Below are positions 1-7,604 of a stretch of DNA of 64,000 nucleotides, one piece after another. The notes below the pieces were generated by a model. It was not told where the DNA came from. It saw only the letters and a program-made list of their open reading frames with translations, and made no database searches. Source of the DNA: Rhodococcus ruber NBRC 15591 (GTDB taxonomy: Bacteria > Actinomycetota > Actinomycetes > Mycobacteriales > Mycobacteriaceae); contig NZ_BCXE01000021.1 of NCBI RefSeq assembly GCF_001894945.1, forward strand, positions 264,788 to 328,787, in the 5' to 3' direction. Positions within the stretch are counted from its first letter, which is position 1. Every line of letters begins with the position of its first letter. A program made the position numbers and the translations under genes.

Positions 1-1289
1 TCGTCGGCGGAATCGCGGCTCGGGTCGTGCACCGCGAGCGACGCCAGCCCCTGCACCATCGACGAGCAGGGCAGGAACATCACCTCACGCCGGTGGTCGC
101 GGGCCGCCGCACCCACGGCGACGAGTTCCTGGGCGGGCAGCGCACCGTTGGGCAGAACCATCACGTCGCGGCTGCCCAGCCGGCGGATCGCGTCGAGCAG
201 ATGCCGGCGGGTGATCGGATGGTCCGCTCGCACGATCGCGGCACCCTCGGCTTCGAACAGTTCCGCCGCTCCGTCGCCGGCCACGACGGCGAGCACCGAG
301 CGAGTTCCGGCACCGGAACCGACCGGATCGACGCCGCTCCGCTGCCGAGCCTCCAGCGCGAAGCAGGTGACGCTGACCTGGTGCAGCCTCCCGGCCTCCA
401 GGCCGGCCTCGACGGCGGCTCCCGCGTCGCAGCAGTGCACGTGCACGGACCAGGTGCCGGCGCCGTCACCGACGACGGCAACCGAGTCCCCCAGCGCGTC
501 GAGACGGGCACGCAGGACGTCCATGCGGGTGGTGTCGGAGCCTTCCACGAAGTACATGACCTCGAAGTCCTGGCCGTCGTCGCGGAGGCCGCGCCCGTCG
601 TGCCCGACATGCCGGACGGGGGCGCCGGGCCGCGACGTCGCGATCGGCGCCCGGTCCGGACGCCGGCCGGAAACCGTCTCGACGAACGCGTCCAGCAGCA
701 GGAGCAGACCGAGTCCACCGGCATCGACGACCCCAGCCTCGGCCAGCACGTCGAGCTGTGCCGTGGTGCGTTGCACGGCCTCGGCGGCGGCATCGGCCGC
801 CGCGGTCGCCACCGCCACGAGCGAACCGGATCCGCCGGCCGCGTGCGCGCCGTCGGCGGCCGCGTGCAGCACACTGACGATCGTGCCCTCGGCGGGGCAG
901 CTCAGGGCGCGGGTGACGAGGTCGGCGGCGTGACACCAGGCGCGCCCGAGTTCGGCGCCGTCGACCACGACGGCACCGTCGAGCGCATCGGCCAAGCCAC
1001 GCAGCATCTGGGCGAGGATGACCCCGGAGTTGCCGCGGGCGCCGTGGAAGGCGCCGCGCGCCAGGGCGCCGACGATCGTGGCGACATCGTCGGCGTCGGC
1101 CGCGGAGGTGTCGAGTTCCGCTGCCGCGGAGCGCAGGGTGACGAGCAGGTTGGTGCCGGTATCGCCGTCGGGGACGGGGAAGACGTTGAGACTGTTGATC
1201 TCGTCGCGGCGCTCGGCGAGGACCCGCAACCCGAGATCCACCCATCTGCGCAGGGCGGTCCCGTCGACTGCTTCCCCGACCTCGAGCAC
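1..1289 (-). CDS. DAK2 (DhaL) domain protein, 3' part cut by window edge
   Basis: Read leftward from a GTG at 1289 preceded by the purine-rich GGGGGAAGC; the frame stays open to base 1, so the C-terminus lies outside the window. The N-terminus has the nucleotide-binding signature of DhaL/FakA proteins, PDGDTGTN near residues 40-47 and HGARGNSG near 85-92, followed by a second domain. In the family these proteins bind ATP-Mg; the FakA/YloV branch phosphorylates fatty acids with a FakB partner, but the substrate here is not shown. It is divergent from rpmB, the arrangement I remember near recG and ung in mycobacteria. Several long frames on the opposite strand across this stretch are GC-rich shadows. 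Confidence 0.85.
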   Translation of the reverse strand, partial: MLEVGEAVDGTALRRWVDLGLRVLAERRDEINSLNVFPVPDGDTGTNLLVTLRSAAAELDTSAADADDVATIVGALARGAFHGARGNSGVILAQMLRGLADALDGAVVVDGAELGRAWCHAADLVTRALSCPAEGTIVSVLHAAADGAHAAGGSGSLVAVATAAADAAAEAVQRTTAQLDVLAEAGVVDAGGLGLLLLLDAFVETVSGRRPDRAPIATSRPGAPVRHVGHDGRGLRDDGQDFEVMYFVEGSDTTRMDVLRARLDALGDSVAVVGDGAGTWSVHVHCCDAGAAVEAGLEAGRLHQVSVTCFALEARQRSGVDPVGSGAGTRSVLAVVAGDGAAELFEAEGAAIVRADHPITRRHLLDAIRRLGSRDVMVLPNGALPAQELVAVGAAARDHRREVMFLPCSSMVQGLASLAVHDPSRDSAD

Positions 1290-1360
1290 CTGCTTCCCCC
1301 TCTTCGCCCACCACGCAACCGGTGACGCAAGGGTAACGGTGTGCCCGCAGGCCGGCCGGT

Positions 1361-1390
1361 TTGGCCATTGCCACACCCACCCGCTACGCT
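1361..1390 (+). promoter_or_regulatory. Candidate rpmB promoter
   Basis: TTGGCC at 1361-1366 and TACGCT at 1385-1390 are separated by 18 nt and fit an actinobacterial housekeeping promoter (TTGNNN / TANNNT). It would give a 5' leader of roughly 90 nt before rpmB. Confidence 0.5.
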
Positions 1391-1486
1391 TGCAGGGTTG
1401 CCTCGCACGGGTGGCGGACGCCTTCCCGTGTTCGCAGGCCGACGAAGACACGAAAATATCCACTACTCACCAAGGAGTTCGCGACT

Positions 1487-1678
1487 ATGGCTGCCGTCTG
1501 CGACGTATGCGCCAAGGGCCCCGGCTTCGGTAAGTCGGTCTCGCACTCGCACCGGCGTACCAACCGTCGTTGGAACCCGAACATCCAGAGCGTTCGCGCT
1601 CAGGTTGCCCCGGGCAACACGCGCAAGGTCAACGTGTGCACCTCCTGCCTCAAGGCAGGCAAGGTCGTCCGCGGCTGA
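1487..1678 (+). CDS. rpmB: 50S ribosomal protein L28
   Basis: 63 residues starting at ATG with AAGGAG 11 nt upstream. The sequence is typical L28: a basic core ([13 protein letters not shown]) and two Cys pairs, CDVC at residues 5-8 and CTSC near 52-55, the zinc-binding form of the protein. It is a structural component of the large ribosomal subunit. It is transcribed alone, with its own promoter and a strong hairpin terminator just after the stop codon. The next upstream gene is divergent. Confidence 0.95.
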   Translation: MAAVCDVCAKGPGFGKSVSHSHRRTNRRWNPNIQSVRAQVAPGNTRKVNVCTSCLKAGKVVRG

Positions 1679-1690
1679 TATCCGGTTCGA

Positions 1691-1722
1691 CGAGGCCCCG
1701 GCGTTGCGACGCCGGGGCCTCG
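1691..1722 (+). terminator. rpmB terminator hairpin
   Basis: Perfect 14-bp inverted repeat (1691-1704 / 1709-1722) with a TGCG loop, starting 12 nt after the rpmB stop. There is no long U-tract, which is usual in high-GC actinobacteria. Confidence 0.85.
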
Positions 1723-1740
1723 TCGTGTCCGGTCCCCCTC

Positions 1741-1812
1741 GCGAGGGACTCGCAGCCACCCGTCGCGACGGACTCGCAGCCACCCGCCGCGAGGGACTCG
1801 CAACCACCCGTC
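1741..1812. repeat. Three tandem 24-bp repeats with small palindromes
   Basis: Three consecutive 24-bp copies (1741-1764, 1765-1788, 1789-1812) differ at only a few positions, and a degenerate partial copy follows to about 1829. Copies 1 and 3 begin with GCGAGGGACTCGC, a 5-bp palindrome around a 3-nt loop. They lie between the rpmB terminator and the next gene and do not belong to a coding frame I can support. Confidence 0.85.
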
Positions 1813-1858
1813 ACAAGAGGCTCGCCCGGACGGTAGCGACGGCCTCGCACCGACCGTC

Positions 1859-1880
1859 GGGGCACCCGGTAGGGTGCCCC
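1859..1880 (+). promoter_or_regulatory. Hairpin abutting the start codon of the enoyl-CoA isomerase-like gene
   Basis: 9-bp perfect inverted repeat (1859-1867 / 1872-1880) with a GGTA loop, ending 2 nt before the GTG at 1883. It covers the place where the ribosome binding site should be, so it could limit translation or act as a second terminator for rpmB. Confidence 0.5.
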
Positions 1881-1882
1881 GG

Positions 1883-2674
1883 GTGACCGAATCAGTACTG
1901 TCCCACGTCCGTATCGAGGACGGCGTGCTGCGCATCGCCGTGGCGACCGCCGAGCGTGGCACCTCCCTCTCCCCCGCGGGCATGGCCCAGGGGATCGAGG
2001 CCCTGCGATCCGCCGGCGCCGGGGTCGGCGCCGTTCTGCTCGTCGGTGAAGGCGCCAACTTCTGCGCGGGCGGCGACGTCCGTGCGTTCGCCGCCGCGCC
2101 GGACCGCGGCGAGTTCGTCGGCGACGTCGCACGCCTGTTCCACGACTTCGTCCGTGCCCTCGACGCGGCTCGCATGCCCGTGGTGGCCGCGGTCCAGGGC
2201 TGGGCGGCGGGCGCGGGCATGAGCATCGTGCTGCACGCAGACATCGCGCTCGGCGGTCCCTCGACGAAGCTGCGCCCGGCGTACCCGTCGATCGGGTTCA
2301 CACCCGACGGCGGGATGTCGTGGACCTTGCCGCGCGTCGTCGGGGTCGCCCGCGCGCGGGAGATCATCCTGACCGACTGTGTCCTGAACGCCGACGAGGC
2401 CGTGCGGCTCGGGGTGCTCAGCCGTCTCGTGGCCGACGACGAGGTGCAGGGCGAGGCGATGCGGGTGGCTCGCACCCTCGCGAACGGTCCCACCGCCGCC
2501 TACGCCGGCATCCGGCGACTGGTGGCCGAGTCCACGGGACGGTCGTTGTCCGAGCAGCTCGACGCGGAGGCCGAGGCGATCGCCGCGGCGGCCACCACCC
2601 CCACGGGCATCGAGGGTGTCGACGCGTTCGTAGAGAAGCGGCGCCCCGACTTCGAGTCGATCGACCGGGGCTGA
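1883..2674 (+). CDS. Enoyl-CoA hydratase/isomerase family protein
   Basis: 263 residues from GTG at 1883; a GTG at 1874 in the same frame would add three residues. The crotonase fold is clear: an oxyanion-hole segment NFCAGGDVRAF and QGWAAGAGMS. The usual second catalytic Glu region reads YPSIGFTPDGG, so Ser replaces the Glu of hydratases, and an Asp sits near residue 142 where PaaG-type isomerases and 4-chlorobenzoyl-CoA dehalogenase carry their catalytic Asp. I infer an isomerase-type acyl-CoA enzyme rather than a true hydratase; the substrate is unknown. The gene stands alone, convergent with ung, and its 3' end runs into a short tandem repeat. Confidence 0.85.
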   Translation: MTESVLSHVRIEDGVLRIAVATAERGTSLSPAGMAQGIEALRSAGAGVGAVLLVGEGANFCAGGDVRAFAAAPDRGEFVGDVARLFHDFVRALDAARMPVVAAVQGWAAGAGMSIVLHADIALGGPSTKLRPAYPSIGFTPDGGMSWTLPRVVGVARAREIILTDCVLNADEAVRLGVLSRLVADDEVQGEAMRVARTLANGPTAAYAGIRRLVAESTGRSLSEQLDAEAEAIAAAATTPTGIEGVDAFVEKRRPDFESIDRG

Positions 2675-2732
2675 GCGACTGCGGCTGAGCGACCGGGGCT
2701 GAACGACCGGGCCTGAACGACCGGGGCTCAGC
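2663..2732. repeat. Five 14-bp tandem repeats spanning the stop codon
   Basis: The unit GACCGGGGCTGAGC begins in the last three codons of the crotonase gene and repeats five times with one or two changes per copy (2663, 2677, 2691, 2705, 2719). Copies 1 to 4 keep the TGA, so each later copy re-creates the end of the gene. Confidence 0.85.
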
Positions 2733-2749
2733 CGCACCCGGTTCAGGCC
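2710..2749. terminator. Bidirectional terminator between crotonase gene and ung
   Basis: A 9-bp perfect inverted repeat (2710-2718 / 2741-2749) encloses a 22-nt loop with a further short CGGG/CCCG pairing. It overlaps the last 14-bp repeat copies and the final codons of ung, between two convergent genes. Confidence 0.5.
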
Positions 2750-3420
2750 AGGCGCCAGTCCACCGGGTTCCCGCCCTGATCGGCCAGCAACGCGTTCGCT
2801 CGGCTGAAGGGGCGGGAACCGAAGAACCCGCGGGAGGCCGACAGCGGCGACGGGTGCGCCGACTTCACGGTGGGCACGTCGCCGAGCATCGGCTCGAGCG
2901 TGGCCGCGTCCCGACCCCACAGGATCGCGACGAGTGGTGCCGTGCGCGCGACGAGCGCTCGGATCGCCTGCTCGGTCACGCGCTCCCAGCCCTTGCCGCG
3001 GTGCGACGCGGGCTGGCCGGGCTGCACCGTCAGGACGCGGTTGAGCAGCAGCACCCCCTGCGCCGACCACGGCGTGAGGTCGCCGTTCGGTGGTGTCGGC
3101 AGGCCGAGGTCGTCGCTGTACTCGCGGTAGATGTTGGCCAGGCTGCGCGGCACCGGACGTACGTCCGGTGCGACCGAGAAGCTCAGCCCGACGGCATGAC
3201 CCGGCGTCGGGTACGGGTCCTGGCCGACGATGAGCACCTTCACCCGGTCGAACGGCTCGGTGAAGGCCCGCAGCACGTTCGCGCCGGCGGGCAGGTAGCC
3301 ACGTCCGGCGGCGTTCTCGGCGCGCAGGAAATCACCCATCGCGGCGATGTCGTCGGCGACGGGGGCCAGTGCCCGCGCCCAGCCCTCCTCGACGATCTCC
3401 GGCAAGGGTCGTACAGCCAT
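2743..3420 (-). CDS. ung: Uracil-DNA glycosylase, family 1
   Basis: 225 residues, the usual length. It removes uracil from DNA at the start of base excision repair. The catalytic water-activating loop [16 protein letters not shown] is present, and the DNA-intercalating loop [18 protein letters not shown] is intact. The ATG start is followed by the conserved [10 protein letters not shown] segment. It lies 18 bp downstream of the gamma-carbonic-anhydrase-like gene in the same direction and is probably co-transcribed with it, and perhaps with thiL. Confidence 0.95.
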   Translation of the reverse strand: MAVRPLPEIVEEGWARALAPVADDIAAMGDFLRAENAAGRGYLPAGANVLRAFTEPFDRVKVLIVGQDPYPTPGHAVGLSFSVAPDVRPVPRSLANIYREYSDDLGLPTPPNGDLTPWSAQGVLLLNRVLTVQPGQPASHRGKGWERVTEQAIRALVARTAPLVAILWGRDAATLEPMLGDVPTVKSAHPSPLSASRGFFGSRPFSRANALLADQGGNPVDWRLA

Positions 3421-3438
3421 CGGTGGTGCCCGGTCCTT

Positions 3439-3960
3439 CTAGTCGATCCGCCGCAGCGCGCCGCGGTAGTACTCGGCGTTCGCCGCGTACATCTTGGCGT
3501 TGGCGTCGATGTGCCCCTCCGGCACCTCGTATCCCTCCCGGACCTTCGCCGGGACACCCATCGCCATCGAGCGCGGCGGGACCTGGAAGCGGGGAGCCAC
3601 GAGCGCACCGGCCGCGACGATCGCCCCGTCGCCGACGACGGAGCCGTTGAGCACGAGGGAGCCGGAACCGATCAGGCAGCCGTCGCCGATGGTGGAGCCC
3701 TCGATGTGGGCGTTGTGGCCGACGACGGTTCCGGCGCCGATGACGGTGGCGTCCACGGCGGTGCAGTGGATGATCGTCCCGTCCTGGATGTTGCTCTCGG
3801 CGCCGACGACGATCCGGCCGTAGTCGCCGCGCAGGACCGCGGTGGGCCACACCGAGGCGCGGGCACCGAGGGTGACGTCGCCGATGACCACCGCATCGGG
3901 ATGGACCCAGGCGTCGGGATGAATATCGGGCACACGGTCGCCGAGCGCATACACAGCCAT
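3439..3960 (-). CDS. Gamma-carbonic anhydrase family (left-handed beta-helix) protein
   Basis: 173 residues from ATG at 3960. Hexapeptide repeats (for example VVIGDVTLGARAS, VVGHNAHIEGSTIGDG) predict a left-handed beta-helix. Two of the zinc-binding His positions of the family are present (His65 in IIHC, His82 in VGHNAH). The third, normally in GHxxxxH, reads Glu87, with a His at 85 instead. Carbonic anhydrase activity is therefore not certain, and many relatives are annotated only as transferase-like. It sits between thiL and ung, 10 bp after thiL. Confidence 0.8.
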   Translation of the reverse strand: MAVYALGDRVPDIHPDAWVHPDAVVIGDVTLGARASVWPTAVLRGDYGRIVVGAESNIQDGTIIHCTAVDATVIGAGTVVGHNAHIEGSTIGDGCLIGSGSLVLNGSVVGDGAIVAAGALVAPRFQVPPRSMAMGVPAKVREGYEVPEGHIDANAKMYAANAEYYRGALRRID

Positions 3961-3970
3961 GTCCTGAAAC

Positions 3971-4999
3971 CTATCTCGAGAAGCTCTGCCAGCCTCCGGG
4001 GCCCGGCCGGTCGTGACCGTCGACGGTGACGCCGCGGCCCTCACGCACCGTGCCGACGGGACGCCAGCCGGCGGGTAGCGACGCGTCCGGGGGAAAGCAG
4101 GCGGCCAGGGCGTGGTCCTCGCCGCCGGTGAGCACCCACTCCCACACGTCGACACCGAGTTCCGCGGCGGCGGACCGCAGCCCGGGTCCGGGCTCGAGCA
4201 GCTCGTGCGAGACGTCGATCGCGACGCCGGACGCGGCGGCGATGTGCCCGAGGTCGGCGAGCAGGCCGTCGGAGATGTCGGTTGCGGCGTGGGCCCCGGC
4301 GGCGGCCGCGGCGGGGCCCGCGGCGTACGGGGGCGACGGCACCTTGTGGGCGGCCACCAGATCCGGGTGACCGGCGAGTCCGGCGGTGAGCACGGCCAGT
4401 CCGGCGGCGGAACGCCCGGTCGGACCGGCCAGCGCGACGATGTCGCCGGGCCGGGCCGCGGACCGCAGGAGAGGCGGGTTCCCGCCGAGGTCGCCGAGGA
4501 CGGTCACCGCCACGACCAGTTGCGACGCCTGCACCAGGTCGCCGCCGACTACGCCGGCGCCGAGCGCCTCGGCGGCCTCCCCGATCCCGGCGGAGACGCC
4601 GTCGAGCACGCCGACCGGGGTGTCGGGCGGGCAGCCGAGCCCGACGAGGAAGGCGGTGGGGCGAGCGCCCATCGCCGCGACGTCGGCACCGTTCTGGGCG
4701 ACGGCCTTACGCCCGACCTCGTGCGGGGTGGACCAGTCGAGGCGGAAGTGCCGGCCCTCGACGAGCATGTCGGTGGAGACGGCGACCCGTCCGTCGGCGG
4801 CGGCGACGAGAGCCGCGTCGTGTCCCGGTCCGACGAGGGTGGTGGGGGGCTGGCGGCGTCCGGCGACCGCGCGGTCGATCACGGGGAACTCGCCGAGGTC
4901 GGCGACGGTGGGGCCGGGGCGGTCGGGCGCGGTGATGCGATCCTCCCGTTCGTGGGTCGATGCGGGGCGGGCGGTGGCGGACACGGTAGTTTCGACCAC
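3971..4999 (-). CDS. thiL: Thiamine-monophosphate kinase
   Basis: Catalyses the last step of thiamine diphosphate synthesis, ATP-dependent phosphorylation of thiamine monophosphate. The family features are all present: an N-terminal TVADLGEFPVIDRAV, the Mg-ATP segment GPGHDAALVA and VSTDMLVEGRHFRLDW, and NGADVAAMGARPTAFLVGLG and GVVGGDLVQ later. The start is unclear: GTG codons at 4999 and 4984 lack a good ribosome binding site, while GGGAGG sits just upstream of an ATC codon shortly before TVADLG. The gene is divergent from the DUF3515 gene with under 50 bp between them. Confidence 0.93.
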   Translation of the reverse strand: MVETTVSATARPASTHEREDRITAPDRPGPTVADLGEFPVIDRAVAGRRQPPTTLVGPGHDAALVAAADGRVAVSTDMLVEGRHFRLDWSTPHEVGRKAVAQNGADVAAMGARPTAFLVGLGCPPDTPVGVLDGVSAGIGEAAEALGAGVVGGDLVQASQLVVAVTVLGDLGGNPPLLRSAARPGDIVALAGPTGRSAAGLAVLTAGLAGHPDLVAAHKVPSPPYAAGPAAAAAGAHAATDISDGLLADLGHIAAASGVAIDVSHELLEPGPGLRSAAAELGVDVWEWVLTGGEDHALAACFPPDASLPAGWRPVGTVREGRGVTVDGHDRPGPGGWQSFSR

Positions 5000-5026
5000 G
5001 CTACCGTTCCCCGACTCCGAGAGATC

Positions 5027-5623
5027 ATGACCGAGCCGACAGTCTCCCCCGACCCCGATCCCGACGGCACGTCCGGCGACGACGAGCACCGCCGCAGCCC
5101 TGCCCTCGTCGCCACGGCCGTCGCGCTGCCGGTGGCGTTGCTGATCGGCATCGTGGTGGCGGCGGTGCTGGCGAACCGCACCCCGGAACTGGCGCCCGTG
5201 GCGCTGGGACCGGTGGTGGCGCCGCAGGCCGAGTCACCGGAGTGCGCGGCCCTGCTGGGAGCGTTGCCCGAGGAGGTCGGCGACCTGCGCCGCGCGGAGC
5301 TGACGGACCCGGCCCCCGCGGGCGCCGCGGCGTGGCAGCCCGTCGAGGGCGAGCCGGTGGTGCTGCGGTGCGGACTGGAGCGGCCCGCGGAGTTCGATCG
5401 CGCGGCGGCGCTGCAGGTGGTCGACGGCGTCCAGTGGTTCGAGGTGTCCGGCGCCGCGGAGGGCATCGACGCGAGCACGTGGTTCGTCGTGGACCGGCCG
5501 GTGTACGTGGCGCTGACGGTGCCGAACGGTTCGGGTCCGACTCCGCTGCAGACGGTGTCGGCGGCGGTCACGCAGTCGCTGCCCCAGCAGCCGATCGATC
5601 CCGCGCCGGTCGCCGGCGGCTGA
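5027..5623 (+). CDS. DUF3515 family membrane-anchored protein
   Basis: 198 residues. A Pro/Asp-rich cytoplasmic head of about 25 residues is followed by one hydrophobic segment (about residues 27-49, ALVATAVALPVALLIGIVVA) and an extracytoplasmic domain with two Cys (ESPECAALL, VVLRCGLERP) that could form a disulfide. Family members are found next to thiL and ddl in mycobacteria and have no known function. It is divergent from thiL and convergent with the CoA-transferase. Confidence 0.85.
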   Translation: MTEPTVSPDPDPDGTSGDDEHRRSPALVATAVALPVALLIGIVVAAVLANRTPELAPVALGPVVAPQAESPECAALLGALPEEVGDLRRAELTDPAPAGAAAWQPVEGEPVVLRCGLERPAEFDRAAALQVVDGVQWFEVSGAAEGIDASTWFVVDRPVYVALTVPNGSGPTPLQTVSAAVTQSLPQQPIDPAPVAGG

Positions 5624-5646
5624 CGCCGGTCGGCGACCCGCGGGAT

Positions 5647-7248
5647 TCACTGCGCCAGCATGGATCCCGTCTCCAGGAAACGCTGGTGGAAGGACAGGGA
5701 CTCGCCGAGCAGGTGCGGGGTGTGTCCCGCATCCGGCACGGCCTCGGCCCGGTCGACGTAGTCGTGCAACATGTCCCGGTAGTCCGGGTGGGCGCAGTTG
5801 TCGACGACGACCCGCGCCCGGCGCCGCGGCGACAGCCCGCGCAGGTCCGCAAGTCCCTGTTCGGTGACCAGGACCTGCACGTCGTGTTCGGTGTGGTCGA
5901 CGTGCGGCACCATCGGCACGATCGACGAGATGCTCCCGCCCTTCGCGGTGGACGGACTCAGGAACATCGACAGGTAGCCGTTGCGCGCGAAGTCGCCGGA
6001 TCCCCCGATCCCGTTCATGATCTTGGTGCCCATGACGTGGGTGGAGTTGACGTTGCCGTAGATGTCGGCCTCGAGCATGCCGTTCATGGCGATGATGCCG
6101 AGGCGGCGCACGATCTCGGGATGGTTGCTGATCTCCTGCGGACGCAGCACGATGTGCTCGCGGTAGAAGTCGATGTTGGACACCAGCTCGTCGATCCCGG
6201 CCTCGCTCAACGCCAGCGACGTGGCGGACGCGAAGCGGACGGTGCCGTGCTTGATCAGGTGCAGCATCCCGTCCTGGATAACCTCGGAGTAGCAGGTCAG
6301 CCCCTTGTGGGGTCCGGCGTCGAGACCCTGGAGGACCGCGTTGGCCACGTTGCCGATGCCGGACTGGAGCGGCAGGAGCGAATCCGCGGGCAGCCGTCCG
6401 CGGGAGACCTCGTGCTCGAAGAAGTCGAGCACGTGCGCGGCGATCGCCCGGCTCACCGCGTCCGGCGGGGTCAGCGGGCTGGCGCTGTCGCGGGCATGGG
6501 TCTCGACGACCGCGACGACCTTGCCGGGGTCGACGCGGAACGTGCTCTGGCCGATGCGGTCCTCGACGTCGGTGAGCATGATCGGCTTGCGGTGCGGCGG
6601 CAGCGCGGTGCCGTAGTACACGTCGTGGATGCCCGTCATCGCGGCCGGAACCCACGAGTTGACCTCGAGGATCACCTTCTCGGCGACGTCGAGCCAGGTC
6701 TTGTTGTTGCCGATCGACGCGGACGGGATCAGTTCCCCGGTCTCGGTCACGCCGGAGACCTCGACGACCGCGACGTCGACGTGTCCGTAGTAGCCCTCCC
6801 AGACCTGCTGGGCGACGTGGGACAGGTGGATGTCGACGTAGTCCATCCGGCCGTTGTTGATGTTGCGGCGGGCGGTGGGTTCGGCCTGGTACGGCATCCG
6901 CAGGGAGATGCCGGCCACCTCGGACAGCATCCGCTCGGTCTCGGCGGAGACCGACGCGCCGGTGAGGAGGTTGACCGTGAAGTCGGTGCCGGCCGCGCGG
7001 GCCGCCCCGATGCGTTCCGCGAGCGCGGGGGTGATCGCCTTCGGCGTGCCGGCGCTGGCGAAGCCGCTGATGGCGACGGTGTGGCCGGGCTGGATCCAGC
7101 GGACGGCTTCCTCCGCGGAGACGACCTTCTGCCGGAACGCCGGGTGGTCGATTCGGCTCGGGGAAGAGTCGGATGCGGGGCGGAGGAACTGCGTCTGCAT
7201 AGCGAACAGGGTACGAGCATGCCCGGCGGTCGACGAAGTCTCCGTCAC
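5647..7248 (-). CDS. Acetyl-CoA hydrolase/succinyl-CoA:acetate CoA-transferase family
   Basis: Up to 533 residues from 7248; an ATG at 7200 (MQTQFLRP) gives a more usual N-terminus. The protein matches the Cat1/AarC/SucC-type class I CoA-transferases across its whole length: HTVAISGFASAGTPKAI, GSGDFARNGY near the C-terminus, and the segment TCYSEVIQDG whose Glu forms the glutamyl-CoA intermediate in this family. It would swap CoA between acetate and succinyl-CoA (or hydrolyse acetyl-CoA) and so link acetate use to the TCA cycle. It stands alone, divergent from the RecQ-like gene. Confidence 0.9.
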   Translation of the reverse strand: MTETSSTAGHARTLFAMQTQFLRPASDSSPSRIDHPAFRQKVVSAEEAVRWIQPGHTVAISGFASAGTPKAITPALAERIGAARAAGTDFTVNLLTGASVSAETERMLSEVAGISLRMPYQAEPTARRNINNGRMDYVDIHLSHVAQQVWEGYYGHVDVAVVEVSGVTETGELIPSASIGNNKTWLDVAEKVILEVNSWVPAAMTGIHDVYYGTALPPHRKPIMLTDVEDRIGQSTFRVDPGKVVAVVETHARDSASPLTPPDAVSRAIAAHVLDFFEHEVSRGRLPADSLLPLQSGIGNVANAVLQGLDAGPHKGLTCYSEVIQDGMLHLIKHGTVRFASATSLALSEAGIDELVSNIDFYREHIVLRPQEISNHPEIVRRLGIIAMNGMLEADIYGNVNSTHVMGTKIMNGIGGSGDFARNGYLSMFLSPSTAKGGSISSIVPMVPHVDHTEHDVQVLVTEQGLADLRGLSPRRRARVVVDNCAHPDYRDMLHDYVDRAEAVPDAGHTPHLLGESLSFHQRFLETGSMLAQ

Positions 7249-7595
7249 AGCGATCGGCCGGTTGGGGCGCGGACCACTCCCCCGCCGCAGGCCACCCCAC
7301 CGGATCCACGCGGCCGCACGCCGCCCCCGCGACGGTGCCCGAAAGTGCCTGTGCGGCAGCCGGTCCTACCATCGCGACTGCACCGCTCCCGGCTCCGGGC
7401 GGCTGGGACGCCGACGGTCCCGACGCGAACGGCGTCCCGCGTCCACGCGGGGACGGGACGCGGCATCCCGACCGGCCCGACGGGTCGTTCGCCGCCGGAA
7501 CGACCCCGTTCGTCGCGGAACCGGGCACGTTCGTCCCCGAAGCGGACACCACCGCCGGCCTCGCCGGCGCCCCGATGTCGTCACCGTCCGGCACG
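7249..7595. other. Intergenic region between CoA-transferase and RecQ-like helicase
   Basis: About 350 bp holding the divergent promoters. The helicase frame is open upstream to 7335, but that stretch translates to Pro/Gly/Asp-rich sequence with no domain character, so I treat it as non-coding. No clear -10/-35 pair or repeat was recognised. Confidence 0.5.
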
Positions 7596-7604
7596 ATGGG
7601 TCCC

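Noticed and set aside
27..1325. Open frames on the plus strand over the first 1.3 kb
   Set aside because: The minus strand encodes a DAK2 domain protein with clear motifs; the plus-strand frames show only codon-bias shadows.
7335..7604. N-terminal extension of the RecQ-like helicase
   Set aside because: Pro/Asp/Gly-rich, no conserved features, and an ATG with family-like N-terminus exists at 7605.
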